From: Gelidibacter salicanalis
GTDB taxonomy: Bacteria > Bacteroidota > Bacteroidia > Flavobacteriales > Flavobacteriaceae
Assembly: GCF_016469035.1 (NCBI RefSeq)
Contig: NZ_JAEHJZ010000005.1
Location: forward strand, 1-64,000
DNA length: 64,000 bases
Reading direction: 5' to 3'
How positions within the stretch are numbered: position 1 is the stretch's first letter; every line of letters begins with the position of its first letter. The position numbers and the translations under genes are program-made. Of this stretch, positions 43,976 to 53,429 are shown piece by piece. The notes beneath the pieces are model-generated. The model was given only the letters and a program-made list of their open reading frames with translations. It was not told the DNA's origin and did no database searches.

Positions 43976-45852
43976 TGGGAATTATAGATGTATCAATTAT
44001 AGTCCTCTATATTATCATCACTTTGGCGGTAGGGATCTGGATTTCCAAACGCGCTTCTAAAGGCTTGGACTCTTACTTTCTTGGAGGCAAAAGTATCAAA
44101 TGGTATTACTTAGGGTTGAGCAACGGTTCAGGAATGTTTGATGTTTCCGGAACCGCCTGGATGGTTGGGATTCTATTTCTCTATGGCGCTAAAAGTTTCA
44201 TGTTTATGTGGATGTGGCCCATCTGGAATCAGATTTTCATCATGATTTTCTTGGCTGCTTGGATTCGCCGTTCCAATATCATGACGGGTTCAGAGTGGAT
44301 TTTAACCCGTTTTGGTGATGGGAAAGCAGGAAGGGCATCACATTTAATTGTGGCTATTTTTGCCGTAGTGGCCTCCATCGGATTTATTGCTTACTTTTTT
44401 GAAGGTGTTGGTAAATTTATGAGCATTATTTTACCATGGGATTTAACCCTTATGATGAATGGAGATGTGTTCTTAACTTCAGATCAAAATTATGCGCTTA
44501 TTATCATATTCCTTACCACTATTTACACTATTAAAGGGGGGATGTTTTCGGTTGTTGCTACAGAAGTGTTGCAATATGGTATCATGGTTATTGCAGGAAT
44601 TCTGATTGCGGGTTATGCGTTTGTTACCGTTACTGATATTCAAATTAATGAGGTGATTTCAACAGAATGGTCTAGTATTTTGTTTACCAATCAACTGGAA
44701 GGTTCATGGTCTGAAAAGTATGCCGCATTTAATAGTTTGATCGATACCCAAGGTTATAAAATGTTTGGCGCTTTTATCGGGATGTCACTTTTTAAAGGTT
44801 TTTTTGCCAGTATAGCTGGGCCAACACCTAGTTATGATATGCAACGCATCCTTTCCACTCGATCAGTTAAAGAAGCCGCCTATATGAGCGGATTTACTAA
44901 CTTGGTGCTTTTTATTCCGCGGTATTTGCTTATTGGTGGTATTGTGGTGCTTGGATTGGTGTATTTGGCACCAGGAATGGCAGCTTCTGGCACATTAACC
45001 GGCGCCGATTTAGAAGTTATTCTGCCTAAAGTCATCAATGAGCATGTGCCCGTTGGTATTAAAGGCCTGTTGCTAGCTGGACTTTTAGCCGCGTTTATGT
45101 CGACTTTCTCAGCCTTTGTAAACTCTGGTCCTGCTTATATTGTAAATGATATTTATAAAAAATATTTTAAACCTGTAGCAACAGATAAGCATTATATAAA
45201 AGCAAGCCATATCGCTTCTTTTGCCCTTGTGATTCTCGGGGTAACGATGGGATTCTTTGCCGGATCCATCAATAGCATAACGCTCTGGATTACCAGTGCA
45301 CTTTATGGAGGTTATGTTGCCGCTAATTTCTTGAAATGGATTTGGTGGCGTTTTAACGGTTGGGGCTATTTTTGGGGAATGACCTCAGGATTGTTTGTGG
45401 CTACATTACAGTTTTTATTAGACCAAAATAAGGGTAATTTTGAAGTAGGAACCTGGCTGTATGATGTTTCACAGATACCTGCCATTTATATGTTTCCGTT
45501 TATTTTTGTAGTATCATTATTAGGCTCATTTCTAGGAACATTATTGACGCCTGCTACTTCCATGGAAACTTTAAAAACGTTTTATTCAAACGTACGCCCA
45601 TGGGGTTGGTGGAAGCCTGTGTATAACGCTTTGCAAAAGGATAATAGTGAGGCAACTCAAAATAAAGATTTTGTAAGTGATATGTTAAATTGTGTGGTGG
45701 GTGTCGTTTGGCAATCGAGTATGATTTTATTGCCCATCTACTTCCTGATCAGAGACTACCCAAAAGCGTGGACAGCGGTATTGATATTTGGCATTACCAC
45801 CCTTATTTTAAAATTCACTTGGTTAGATAAAGTTAAAAAATATAAAGATTAA
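43975..45852 (+). CDS. Sodium/solute symporter (SSS family)
   Basis: 625 residues, about 14 membrane helices, with the SSS phrases [19 protein letters not shown] and [31 protein letters not shown]. It sits between GH92 and GH130, joined by a 1-bp overlap on the left and 5 bp on the right, so the cargo is most likely the mannosyl-GlcNAc disaccharide used by the phosphorylase. Some sialic acid carriers also belong to SSS, which is a second choice because the sialic acid block lacks an obvious inner-membrane carrier. Confidence 0.92.
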   Translation: MGIIDVSIIVLYIIITLAVGIWISKRASKGLDSYFLGGKSIKWYYLGLSNGSGMFDVSGTAWMVGILFLYGAKSFMFMWMWPIWNQIFIMIFLAAWIRRSNIMTGSEWILTRFGDGKAGRASHLIVAIFAVVASIGFIAYFFEGVGKFMSIILPWDLTLMMNGDVFLTSDQNYALIIIFLTTIYTIKGGMFSVVATEVLQYGIMVIAGILIAGYAFVTVTDIQINEVISTEWSSILFTNQLEGSWSEKYAAFNSLIDTQGYKMFGAFIGMSLFKGFFASIAGPTPSYDMQRILSTRSVKEAAYMSGFTNLVLFIPRYLLIGGIVVLGLVYLAPGMAASGTLTGADLEVILPKVINEHVPVGIKGLLLAGLLAAFMSTFSAFVNSGPAYIVNDIYKKYFKPVATDKHYIKASHIASFALVILGVTMGFFAGSINSITLWITSALYGGYVAANFLKWIWWRFNGWGYFWGMTSGLFVATLQFLLDQNKGNFEVGTWLYDVSQIPAIYMFPFIFVVSLLGSFLGTLLTPATSMETLKTFYSNVRPWGWWKPVYNALQKDNSEATQNKDFVSDMLNCVVGVVWQSSMILLPIYFLIRDYPKAWTAVLIFGITTLILKFTWLDKVKKYKD

Positions 45853-45857
45853 AGCAG

Positions 45858-46823
45858 ATGAATTCAATTCCATGGCAAGATAAGCCTGACAACTGTAACG
45901 ACGTGATGTGGCGTTATTCTGAAAACCCAATTATTAACCGATACGATATTCCATCATCCAACAGTATTTTTAATAGTGCGGTAGTGCCTTTTGAAGATGG
46001 TTTCGCCGGTGTTTTTAGGTGTGATAATAAAGCAGTGCAAATGAATATTTTTGCTGGTTTTAGCAAAAACGGCATCGATTGGGAGATCAATCATGACCCG
46101 ATTGTGATGCAGGCTGGAAATACAGAGATGATAGAATCCGATTATAAATATGACCCTCGCGTGGTTTTTATTGAAGATCGGTATTGGATTACCTGGTGTA
46201 ATGGGTACCACGGGCCAACTATCGGTATTGCCTACACTTACGATTTTAAGGAATTTTTCCAGTGTGAAAATGCCTTTTTACCATTCAACAGAAACGGGGT
46301 CTTATTCCCTCAAAAAATAGACGGCAAATTCGCTATGTTAAGTCGCCCAAGTGATAACGGTCACACGCCATTTGGAGATATTTACATCAGCTACAGTCCA
46401 GATATGAAGTACTGGGGAGAGCACCGTTGTGTGATGAAAGCCACGCCGTTTGTGGACAGTGCATGGCAATGCACCAAAATTGGGGCGGGTCCAATTCCTA
46501 TTCTTACTGATGACGGTTGGCTGATGTTGTACCACGGCGTTATCAATACCTGTAACGGATTCCGTTACGCCATGGGTGCTGCTATTTTGGACGAACAGCA
46601 ACCCGATAAAGTTAAATATAGAACACAACCCTATTTACTAGGTCCAGCCGAACTTTATGAAACCACGGGCGATGTACCTAATGTGGTGTTCCCTTGCGCC
46701 GCCTTGCACGATACCAAAGAAGATAAATTGGCCGTATATTACGGTGCCGCAGATACCGTGGTGGCTTTGGCATTCGGAAAGTTGAGTGAAGTGATACAGT
46801 TTACAAAAGATAACAGTTTATAA
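45858..46823 (+). CDS. GH130 beta-1,4-mannosyl-N-acetylglucosamine phosphorylase
   Basis: 321 residues, no signal peptide, five-bladed propeller. GH130 motifs: [55 protein letters not shown] and [10 protein letters not shown]. The size and sequence fit subgroup 2, whose members split Man-beta-1,4-GlcNAc with phosphate to mannose 1-phosphate and GlcNAc. That is the disaccharide left when an endo-acting enzyme cuts the chitobiose core and alpha-mannose is removed. It is cytoplasmic and follows the symporter by 5 bp. Confidence 0.9.
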   Translation: MNSIPWQDKPDNCNDVMWRYSENPIINRYDIPSSNSIFNSAVVPFEDGFAGVFRCDNKAVQMNIFAGFSKNGIDWEINHDPIVMQAGNTEMIESDYKYDPRVVFIEDRYWITWCNGYHGPTIGIAYTYDFKEFFQCENAFLPFNRNGVLFPQKIDGKFAMLSRPSDNGHTPFGDIYISYSPDMKYWGEHRCVMKATPFVDSAWQCTKIGAGPIPILTDDGWLMLYHGVINTCNGFRYAMGAAILDEQQPDKVKYRTQPYLLGPAELYETTGDVPNVVFPCAALHDTKEDKLAVYYGAADTVVALAFGKLSEVIQFTKDNSL

Positions 46824-46834
46824 AAACAATTTTG

Positions 46835-47905
46835 ATGGATTTGAGATTTCGATATGCGTTAGTATGCTTTTGGTGTATGTCTCTGACAGCGTTTGCCCAA
46901 ACAACTAACAGTAAAATTCCTAAAAGCTATATTGCCTATCACACGGCTGATTCTATAAAGGTTGATGGAAAGGATGCTGATGCCTCTTGGAATAAAGTGG
47001 AATGGACCGATCTGTTTATTGATATTGAAGGGGTCAAAAAACCGACTTACAATACCCAGGCAAAAATGTTATGGGATAGTACTTATTTCTACATTTTAGC
47101 CAAAATGGAAGAGCCACATGTGTGGGCAGATATTACAGAACACGACGCGATTATTTTTCATAATAACGATTTTGAAGTGTTTATCGACCCCACTGGCGAT
47201 ACCCATAATTATTATGAAATTGAGATCAACGCCATCAACACCGTTTGGGATTTATTTGTGTCAAAACCCTATCGCGAAGATAATGTGGTGTTAAACGATT
47301 GGATGGCTACGGGAATGAAATCCGCCATAACCATTGACGGCACTTTAAATAATCCGAAGGATACTGATAAAGGATGGATGCTCGAAATTGCCATTCCGTG
47401 GTCTGTTTTCAAGAAAGCCTATTTTGAAGAAAATGTACCTAAAGACGACTTTTGGCGCGTGAATTTTTCTAGAGTCAATTGGGATTACCAACTCAATGAC
47501 GGTGCTTACGGACGCAAGAAAGATGCGGAAGGCAATTACCTCCCAGAATACAATTGGGTGTGGTCGCCACAAGGTGTCATTAACATGCACGAACCTGAAC
47601 ATTGGGGCTATGTTTATTTTTCTTCAAAGGAAGCTGGAGTAAAAGATACGTTTGAAATTCCAAATGACGAAAAAATCAAATGGGCATTGTATGAATTGTA
47701 TCGCGCGCAAAAGACTCATTTTGAAGCTCATGCTGCTTGGATAACGTCTATTGAAAAACTATCTTCATCCCCTATCATTGTTGACGGGAAAACGATAACA
47801 CCAAAACTAGAAAATCATGGTTTTGGATGGACGATTTCAGTTATGAGTCCGTTTTCAAATAAATTGTTGATTTTAAAAGAGGATGGTAAATTTATAATAA
47901 AATAA
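46835..47905 (+). CDS. Secreted CBM9-like carbohydrate-binding protein
   Basis: 356 residues from ATG 46835 (a TTG 3 bp earlier is less likely). Signal peptide (about 1-22). From about 30 to 250 a CBM9-like beta-sandwich: IKVDGKDADASWNKVEWT, ILAKMEEPHVWADITEHDAI, DFEVFIDPTGDTHNYYEIEI, WRVNFSRVNWD, PEHWGYVYF. The last ~100 residues are helical with no known fold. A role in holding glycan or helping the hydrolases is likely; no catalytic motif is seen. It lies 11 bp after GH130. Confidence 0.85.
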   Translation: MDLRFRYALVCFWCMSLTAFAQTTNSKIPKSYIAYHTADSIKVDGKDADASWNKVEWTDLFIDIEGVKKPTYNTQAKMLWDSTYFYILAKMEEPHVWADITEHDAIIFHNNDFEVFIDPTGDTHNYYEIEINAINTVWDLFVSKPYREDNVVLNDWMATGMKSAITIDGTLNNPKDTDKGWMLEIAIPWSVFKKAYFEENVPKDDFWRVNFSRVNWDYQLNDGAYGRKKDAEGNYLPEYNWVWSPQGVINMHEPEHWGYVYFSSKEAGVKDTFEIPNDEKIKWALYELYRAQKTHFEAHAAWITSIEKLSSSPIIVDGKTITPKLENHGFGWTISVMSPFSNKLLILKEDGKFIIK

Positions 47906-47934
47906 AAATAGAATAATAAAAGATTTAGCGGTTA

Positions 47935-47969
47935 GAGACCTCACAGGTTTATAAAACCTGTGAGGTCTC
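47935..47969. terminator. Perfect 16-bp hairpin after the CBM9-like gene
   Basis: GAGACCTCACAGGTTT, loop ATA, AAACCTGTGAGGTCTC. The stem is perfect; no clean T-run follows (CGGCC), so it may be an RNA-stabilising or dispersed hairpin as much as a terminator. It splits the N-glycan block into two transcripts or protects the upstream one. Confidence 0.6.
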
Positions 47970-48053
47970 GGCCACCCTCAAAGACACAAGAAGTTTATTT
48001 CTTAAAATTAATTTTGCCATGCGCAGGACAAACTAAATTTAAAAATAACCAAC

Positions 48054-49667
48054 ATGGAGTTCAATAAACACATTTTAATTTTATTCCTAATCGGATTTTT
48101 GAGCTTCCCTGCTCTTTCACAGGACAAAGAATTGTCATGGGAAGAACTCAGTGCAACTTATGAATTCCCTGCGTGGTATACAGAAGCCCGATTTGGAATT
48201 TGGGTACATTGGGGTGCGCAAACCGAGCCAATGCAAGGCGGAGGTTGGTATGCGAGACACATGTATATGGAAGACGTGAAACATGAAAAATGGGGGAGAA
48301 ACGCTTATGCCTATCACAATAAAACCTATGGCCATCCAACTGAAATTGGATATAAAGATGTGCTCAATGAATGGAAAGCTGATAAGCTAGACACGGATGC
48401 GCTTGTTTCATATTTCAAAAGTGTTGGCGCAAAGTATTTTGTTGCCTTAGCCAATCATCACGATCATTTTGATAATTTTAATTCCACCTATCATCCTTGG
48501 AATTCCGTTAATTTGGGACCAAAACGAGATATCATTGGGCAGTTTGAGAAGTCATCTAAAAAACATAACATGAGGTTTGGGGTGAGTTCTCATGATGACC
48601 GCTTTTTGGGTTGGTGGGAACCTGCTTTTGGAGCTGACACTTCAGGACCTTATAAGGGCATTCCTTATGATGGACATATGACTATTGAAGATGGAAAAGG
48701 CAAATGGTGGGAAGGTTTGGATCCTGCCGACTTATACGGTTTGCCACCAGCAAAACGGACTCCTGAGTATATTGAATCCGTAAAGGAAAACTGGAAGTTA
48801 CGCCACACCGAACTCGTTACAAAATATGATTTAGATTACCTGTGGTTTGATGGGTATAATTTTCCTTATGGCGATTATGGAAAGACGGTGAGCACCACTT
48901 ATTTCAACAAAAAACGTCAGAGCAATGGAAAAATTGATGCGGTTTTAGCGGGTAAATTTAGCAGTGAACCCACAACCGTTAAAGATATTGAACGTGGTGG
49001 GGCTTCTGAAATACTAGCTTTTCCGTGGCAAGGGATAACAACCCTCCGTACTTGGTTTTATAAAGAAGATGAAGGCGGGTTGGATTATCGCCATAGCGCA
49101 AGAACCGTTATCGAAACCTTGGCCGATTACAATAGTAAAAATGGTAATCTCGTGCTGAATGTTGAATTGTTACGTGATGGCACCATCCCTACCACCCAAA
49201 AACTAATTTTGGATGACGTTGGTGCGTGGATACACCTCAATAGTGAAGCTATTTACGCCAGCAAACCTTGGAAAATATATGGAGACAATCTGGATTCTTA
49301 TCTCAAGGTACTAGAAAATAGTAGCATTGGGGAAGCAGATCTTGAAGCCTTAAAAAAGCAAAAGAGCGAGGAGCATTTCAATGAAAGAACGCTAGCTAGT
49401 CCTGCTTATGGGAGTGATGAAGTGCGGTTTACTACAAACGGAGATGTGCTGTACATGTTTGTGCTGAATCCAGCGGAGGGGGAAATTGAATTACCAACTT
49501 TAGGTTTAAAATCAAAACAAAAGCCAGGCAAAATAAGCGCTATTGAGATGATTGGTAGTGACCAAAAAATCGAGTATAAACAAGACAATAATAAGCTTGT
49601 ACTTACAATGCCAGCAAATCGACCTAATACATTAGCAACGGTTTTTAGAATTAAAGGAGCTCTATAA
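48054..49667 (+). CDS. GH29 alpha-L-fucosidase (first)
   Basis: 537 residues, signal peptide (about 1-22). GH29 barrel: FGIWVHWGAQ, ALANHHDHFDNFNSTYHPW, and nucleophile Asp266 in YLWFDGYN. The insertion between barrel parts (about 180-250, GWWEPAFGADTSGPYKG) and the HDHFDNFNS variant set it apart from the two GH29 at 59070 and 60432. It probably removes one class of fucose (core or antennary) from N-glycans. A beta-sandwich C-terminal domain follows. Confidence 0.91.
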   Translation: MEFNKHILILFLIGFLSFPALSQDKELSWEELSATYEFPAWYTEARFGIWVHWGAQTEPMQGGGWYARHMYMEDVKHEKWGRNAYAYHNKTYGHPTEIGYKDVLNEWKADKLDTDALVSYFKSVGAKYFVALANHHDHFDNFNSTYHPWNSVNLGPKRDIIGQFEKSSKKHNMRFGVSSHDDRFLGWWEPAFGADTSGPYKGIPYDGHMTIEDGKGKWWEGLDPADLYGLPPAKRTPEYIESVKENWKLRHTELVTKYDLDYLWFDGYNFPYGDYGKTVSTTYFNKKRQSNGKIDAVLAGKFSSEPTTVKDIERGGASEILAFPWQGITTLRTWFYKEDEGGLDYRHSARTVIETLADYNSKNGNLVLNVELLRDGTIPTTQKLILDDVGAWIHLNSEAIYASKPWKIYGDNLDSYLKVLENSSIGEADLEALKKQKSEEHFNERTLASPAYGSDEVRFTTNGDVLYMFVLNPAEGEIELPTLGLKSKQKPGKISAIEMIGSDQKIEYKQDNNKLVLTMPANRPNTLATVFRIKGAL

Positions 49668-49734
49668 TTGACGCATGACGTCAAAATAATAATTACAACT
49701 AAAACCAATGGCATTTTTTTAAAACAAAAAAGAG

Positions 49735-50892
49735 ATGAGATTTATAAAATTTATGGTCCTATTACCCCTGTTTTTTGCCTGCAACAATGCACCTGAAAAA
49801 TCGGAATTACCAGTTGAAGCTCAAGAGGTCTCCAAGGAGGATGCAGAACCTGTCGATATGAAAATCATCGGTTATGCGGCAGGATATGAAGATTATGATT
49901 TCTCAGAAATTGACGCCACAAAACTGACCCATATCAATTTTGCCTTTGCCAATATTGTAGAAGGTAAAGCGGCTTTTGAACTCGACACTGATGCCGTTAA
50001 AATTGCGACGCTTATCGGACTCAAACAACAAAACCCCGACTTAAAAGTATTGTATTCTGTAGGAGGATGGGTTTGGTCTGATCAATTTTCAACTATGGCT
50101 GCATATGAGGAGTCGCGTAAAATATTTGCAGAAAGTTGTGTGGCGCTCCTTAAAAAACATGAATTTGATGGGGTCGATTTAGATTGGGAATATCCAGGCC
50201 AACGCGCCGAAGACAACGTCTTCCGTCCGTCAGATAAAGATAATTTCACGTTGCTTTTAAAAGCGATTCGTGAAGCACTCGATGTGCAAGGTGAAAAAGA
50301 CGACACTCATTATTTATTGACTATTGCTACTGGCGCTGATCAGGCGTATATAGATAATACCAATTTAGGAGAGGCGCATGAGTACCTTGATTTTATTAAT
50401 GTGATGGGCTACGATTTTTATCAAGGCTGGATGTATCAAACCGGGCACCACGCCAATTTATATCCATCAGATAAGGAAAAATATGGCGGGAATAGTGGTG
50501 TTGAAGCTATTGAAAGACATATTGTTGCTGGCGTTCCTGTGCACAAACTCGTTTTGGGTATTCCATTTTATGGCAGACAATGGGAGAAAGTAGCACCAAC
50601 AGAGGTTCCTTTGTACTCGTCGGCTAATGAAGGTGGCTATATCATTTCCTACTGGCAAATTCTTGAAAAGCTAAAATCCGGAAAGTATAAAAAAATGTAC
50701 GACGAATCGGCAAAAGCATCCTATCTATGGAATGAAACAGACAACATTTTTGTATCTTGGGATACCCCAAAGGAAATTAAGTTGAAAGCGAATTATATCA
50801 AAGAAAAGGGCTTAGGTGGCGCGATGTTTTGGGAGTATAGTCTTGATAAGGATCAGGAATTGTTGAATGCGCTTTTCGAAAATTTAAACTAA
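49735..50892 (+). CDS. GH18 lipoprotein, likely chitobiose-core endo-glycosidase or chitinase
   Basis: 385 residues. Lipobox FFAC (Cys16). TIM barrel with VLYSVGGW and DGVDLDWEYPG, giving the catalytic DxDxE with Glu152, then NVMGYDFYQGW and GGAMFWEYSLD. An alpha/beta insertion (about 275-345) as in chitinases is present. GH18 has both chitinases and endo-beta-N-acetylglucosaminidases. The surroundings (GH92, GH29, glycosylasparaginase, GH20, GH130) favour cutting of GlcNAc-GlcNAc in N-glycans, though the insertion is chitinase-like. Confidence 0.9.
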   Translation: MRFIKFMVLLPLFFACNNAPEKSELPVEAQEVSKEDAEPVDMKIIGYAAGYEDYDFSEIDATKLTHINFAFANIVEGKAAFELDTDAVKIATLIGLKQQNPDLKVLYSVGGWVWSDQFSTMAAYEESRKIFAESCVALLKKHEFDGVDLDWEYPGQRAEDNVFRPSDKDNFTLLLKAIREALDVQGEKDDTHYLLTIATGADQAYIDNTNLGEAHEYLDFINVMGYDFYQGWMYQTGHHANLYPSDKEKYGGNSGVEAIERHIVAGVPVHKLVLGIPFYGRQWEKVAPTEVPLYSSANEGGYIISYWQILEKLKSGKYKKMYDESAKASYLWNETDNIFVSWDTPKEIKLKANYIKEKGLGGAMFWEYSLDKDQELLNALFENLN

Positions 50893-50916
50893 TAAGTTAT
50901 ATTAAATCGCTTTCGG

Positions 50917-52029
50917 ATGAAAACCAACTTTTTATTTTTTATACTGATCGTTTTAGGGTTGGTCAGCTGTAATCAAATGGAACGGAAGCAGGAAACTGCG
51001 GATACAAAACCTTCAGAAGAAGCAAGTTTTAATTTTGGCACTTGGATCACCTCCAACAAAGACAAATCTAGCGAAGATTACGCTGCCGAATTTAAACGCT
51101 ATAAGGCAGGTGGAATTGACGAGTTGTTAATCAACACGGCTACAGATGTTAAAGAATTGGAGCGATTGGTGGCCATTGCAGCAAAGGAAGATCTTAAAGT
51201 TCACGCTTGGATGTGGGCGGTCAACCGACCGGGCGACACCATTGCTCAGAAACATCCGGAGTGGTATATGGTGAGCAGAGATGGCAAATCGTGCTATGAC
51301 ACCCAGCCTTACGTAAACTATTACCAATGGCTTTGCCCTACTAGAGAAGCGTCCCGAAACCATATTTTAAGTTTGGTAGAACGTATGGCTAAAGTGGATG
51401 GGATTGAAAGTGTACATCTCGATTATATCCGCTTTCCGGATATTTTCCTACCGATAGGATTACTGCCTAAATACAACCTTACCCAAGATACTGAAATGGC
51501 AGAATACGACTTCTGTTATTGTGAAGCCTGTATCAGTGCCTTCGAAAAAATCCATCATAAAAACCCACTGGAAAGTAACAATACCGCTATTGACATGGAA
51601 TGGAAGAACTTCCGTTTGAATGCCATTAGAAACTTGGTTAATGACGCTTACGAGATCGTCCATAAACACAACAAGAAATTAACCGCTGCCGTTTTTCCTT
51701 ATCCGGAAATGGCGGACCATATGGTGCGCCAACGTTGGGATAAATGGAATATTGATGCCGTTTATCCGATGATATACCACGGCTTTTACAACGAAGAAAT
51801 CGATTGGATTGGCTACGCTACCAAACAAGGCGTCACCGATTTGGAATCTAAGAATGTCCTTCTGAACACTGGCGTTTTTGTGCCGCCGTTTACATCTGCG
51901 GAGGAACTCAAAGAAGCCATTCATTACGCTAAAGACAACGGCGCAAAAGGCGTGACATTTTTTGACGGCCCACAACTAACAGATGCGTATTTACAGACTA
52001 TTAAAGAAATAAAAGGAAGCTTTAACTAA
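50917..52029 (+). CDS. Putative TIM-barrel glycoside hydrolase-like lipoprotein
   Basis: 370 residues. Lipobox LVSC (Cys18). The barrel-type order of strands resembles the GHL10/YngK-like proteins: GTWITSN, IDELLINTATD, VHAWMWAVNRPGD, ESVHLDYIRFP, NKKLTAAVFP, WNIDAVYPMIYHG, VLLNTGVF and AKGVTFFDGP. The LDYIRFPD segment is where related hydrolases carry an active-site Asp. No known CAZy family fits with certainty. Its place 24 bp after GH18 and 10 bp before the sugar carrier makes it a strong candidate for a new N-glycan-acting enzyme. Confidence 0.6.
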   Translation: MKTNFLFFILIVLGLVSCNQMERKQETADTKPSEEASFNFGTWITSNKDKSSEDYAAEFKRYKAGGIDELLINTATDVKELERLVAIAAKEDLKVHAWMWAVNRPGDTIAQKHPEWYMVSRDGKSCYDTQPYVNYYQWLCPTREASRNHILSLVERMAKVDGIESVHLDYIRFPDIFLPIGLLPKYNLTQDTEMAEYDFCYCEACISAFEKIHHKNPLESNNTAIDMEWKNFRLNAIRNLVNDAYEIVHKHNKKLTAAVFPYPEMADHMVRQRWDKWNIDAVYPMIYHGFYNEEIDWIGYATKQGVTDLESKNVLLNTGVFVPPFTSAEELKEAIHYAKDNGAKGVTFFDGPQLTDAYLQTIKEIKGSFN

Positions 52030-52039
52030 CACATAACCT

Positions 52040-53353
52040 ATGTCAAACCAGAAATCATACCGCTCCGCATTTATTTTATTGACTATCCTATTTTTCCTTT
52101 GGGGATTTATAACTGTGTTGGTCGACTCCCTAATTCCGCGATTGCGTGAATTGTTTACCTTAACTTATTTTCAGGCAGGACTGGTTCAATTTGCATTTTT
52201 TGGAGCTTATTTTTTACTGTCCATTCCGGCAAGTTATATCCTTTCCAAAATCGGCTATAAAAAAGGAATCATTCTCGGATTATTGACCATGGCTTTGGGT
52301 TGTTTACTGTTTTATCCCGCGGCATCCTATCGCATCTTTGGAATCTTTATGTTGGCGTATTTCATTTTGGCAGGAGGGATTACCATTTTACAGGTGGCTG
52401 CCAATCCGTTTGTAGCAGTTTTGGGTTCTGAAGAAGGCGCGTCGAGTAGATTAAACCTTTCCCAAGCCTTCAATTCCTTAGGCACCGCTATCGCGCCAGC
52501 AATTGGCGCCTTGTTTATTTTAAGCGATGTGATAAAAACCAAGGAAGAAATTGCAGTATTAGAAGGTTCGGCGAAGGAAGCGTACCTCTCCGCAGAAGCT
52601 GCAGCCGTGCAAACACCATTTTTGGGCTTGGCGCTTTTTATAGGCTTGATCGCGGTTATTTTCTTGTTCGCAAAGTTGCCTACCATGATTTCGGAAACTT
52701 CTACGGGAACTTATAGAGAAGCCTTAAAGAATAAAAAATTGATGCAGGGCGTATTGGGTATCTTCTTTTATGTAGGTGCTGAAGTAGCCATTGGGAGCTA
52801 TTTGGTCAACTACTTTTTAGATATGAACCTGGTTTCCGTAATCAAAGAATCTAGTGTGATGCGGTCTATAGCAGAAACCATTCTAAATTCAGGTTTGGCA
52901 GATAAAGACGATAAAGCCGTCGTGGGTGTGTTTGTCACATTTTATTGGTCCGGTGCGATGATTGGAAGGTTTGCAGGCGCTTATCTTACCAGAATTATGC
53001 AGCCAGGAAAAGTCTTGGCGATTTTCGCAACCATTTCCATCAGCTTGATTGTACTATCTATTAGTACCGTCGGTTTGGTGAGCATGTGGAGTATTTTGGC
53101 GGTTGGTTTGTTCAATTCTATCATGTTCCCAACCATTTTCACCTTAGCGATTGACGGCATTGGGCATTTAAAACCTAAAGCTTCAGGCTTGTTGTGTACA
53201 GCCATTGTGGGTGGTGCCATAATTCCGCCAACGTTCGGGTTTTTAACCGATCAGATAGCGTTTAAAAATGCCATGATTTTTATAGTGTTGTGCTATGCGT
53301 ACATTGTGTGGTTTGGGTATAAAAATGGGAAATCGAAGGTGGCTATAGTGTAA
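52040..53353 (+). CDS. FucP/NagP-type sugar:proton symporter (MFS, FHS group)
   Basis: 437 residues, about 12 membrane helices. Family marks: FFLWGFITVLVDSLIPRL, GYKKGIILGLL, and ANPFVAVLGSEEGASSRLNL. FHS carriers move L-fucose, GlcNAc or glucose/galactose. Both fucose (from GH29) and GlcNAc (from GH20 and GH18) are set free by neighbours, and NagP-type carriers are the usual GlcNAc importers in marine Bacteroidota, so GlcNAc or fucose is the likely cargo. It starts 10 bp after the putative hydrolase. Confidence 0.9.
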   Translation: MSNQKSYRSAFILLTILFFLWGFITVLVDSLIPRLRELFTLTYFQAGLVQFAFFGAYFLLSIPASYILSKIGYKKGIILGLLTMALGCLLFYPAASYRIFGIFMLAYFILAGGITILQVAANPFVAVLGSEEGASSRLNLSQAFNSLGTAIAPAIGALFILSDVIKTKEEIAVLEGSAKEAYLSAEAAAVQTPFLGLALFIGLIAVIFLFAKLPTMISETSTGTYREALKNKKLMQGVLGIFFYVGAEVAIGSYLVNYFLDMNLVSVIKESSVMRSIAETILNSGLADKDDKAVVGVFVTFYWSGAMIGRFAGAYLTRIMQPGKVLAIFATISISLIVLSISTVGLVSMWSILAVGLFNSIMFPTIFTLAIDGIGHLKPKASGLLCTAIVGGAIIPPTFGFLTDQIAFKNAMIFIVLCYAYIVWFGYKNGKSKVAIV

Positions 53354-53372
53354 GGTACATGGGCTGTAGTGT

Positions 53373-53428
53373 AGAGAAAAGAGAACAGAGAGAAGAGAAA
53401 AGAGAAAAGAGAATAGAGAATAGAGAGA
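53373..53428. repeat. Heptad purine repeat abutting the second GH92 start codon
   Basis: AGAGAAA and AGAGAAT-type units with a 7-bp period run to 2 bp before ATG 53430. Being all-purine and in the leader, it covers the place where a ribosome-binding site would be. Confidence 0.85.
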
Positions 53429-53429
53429 A

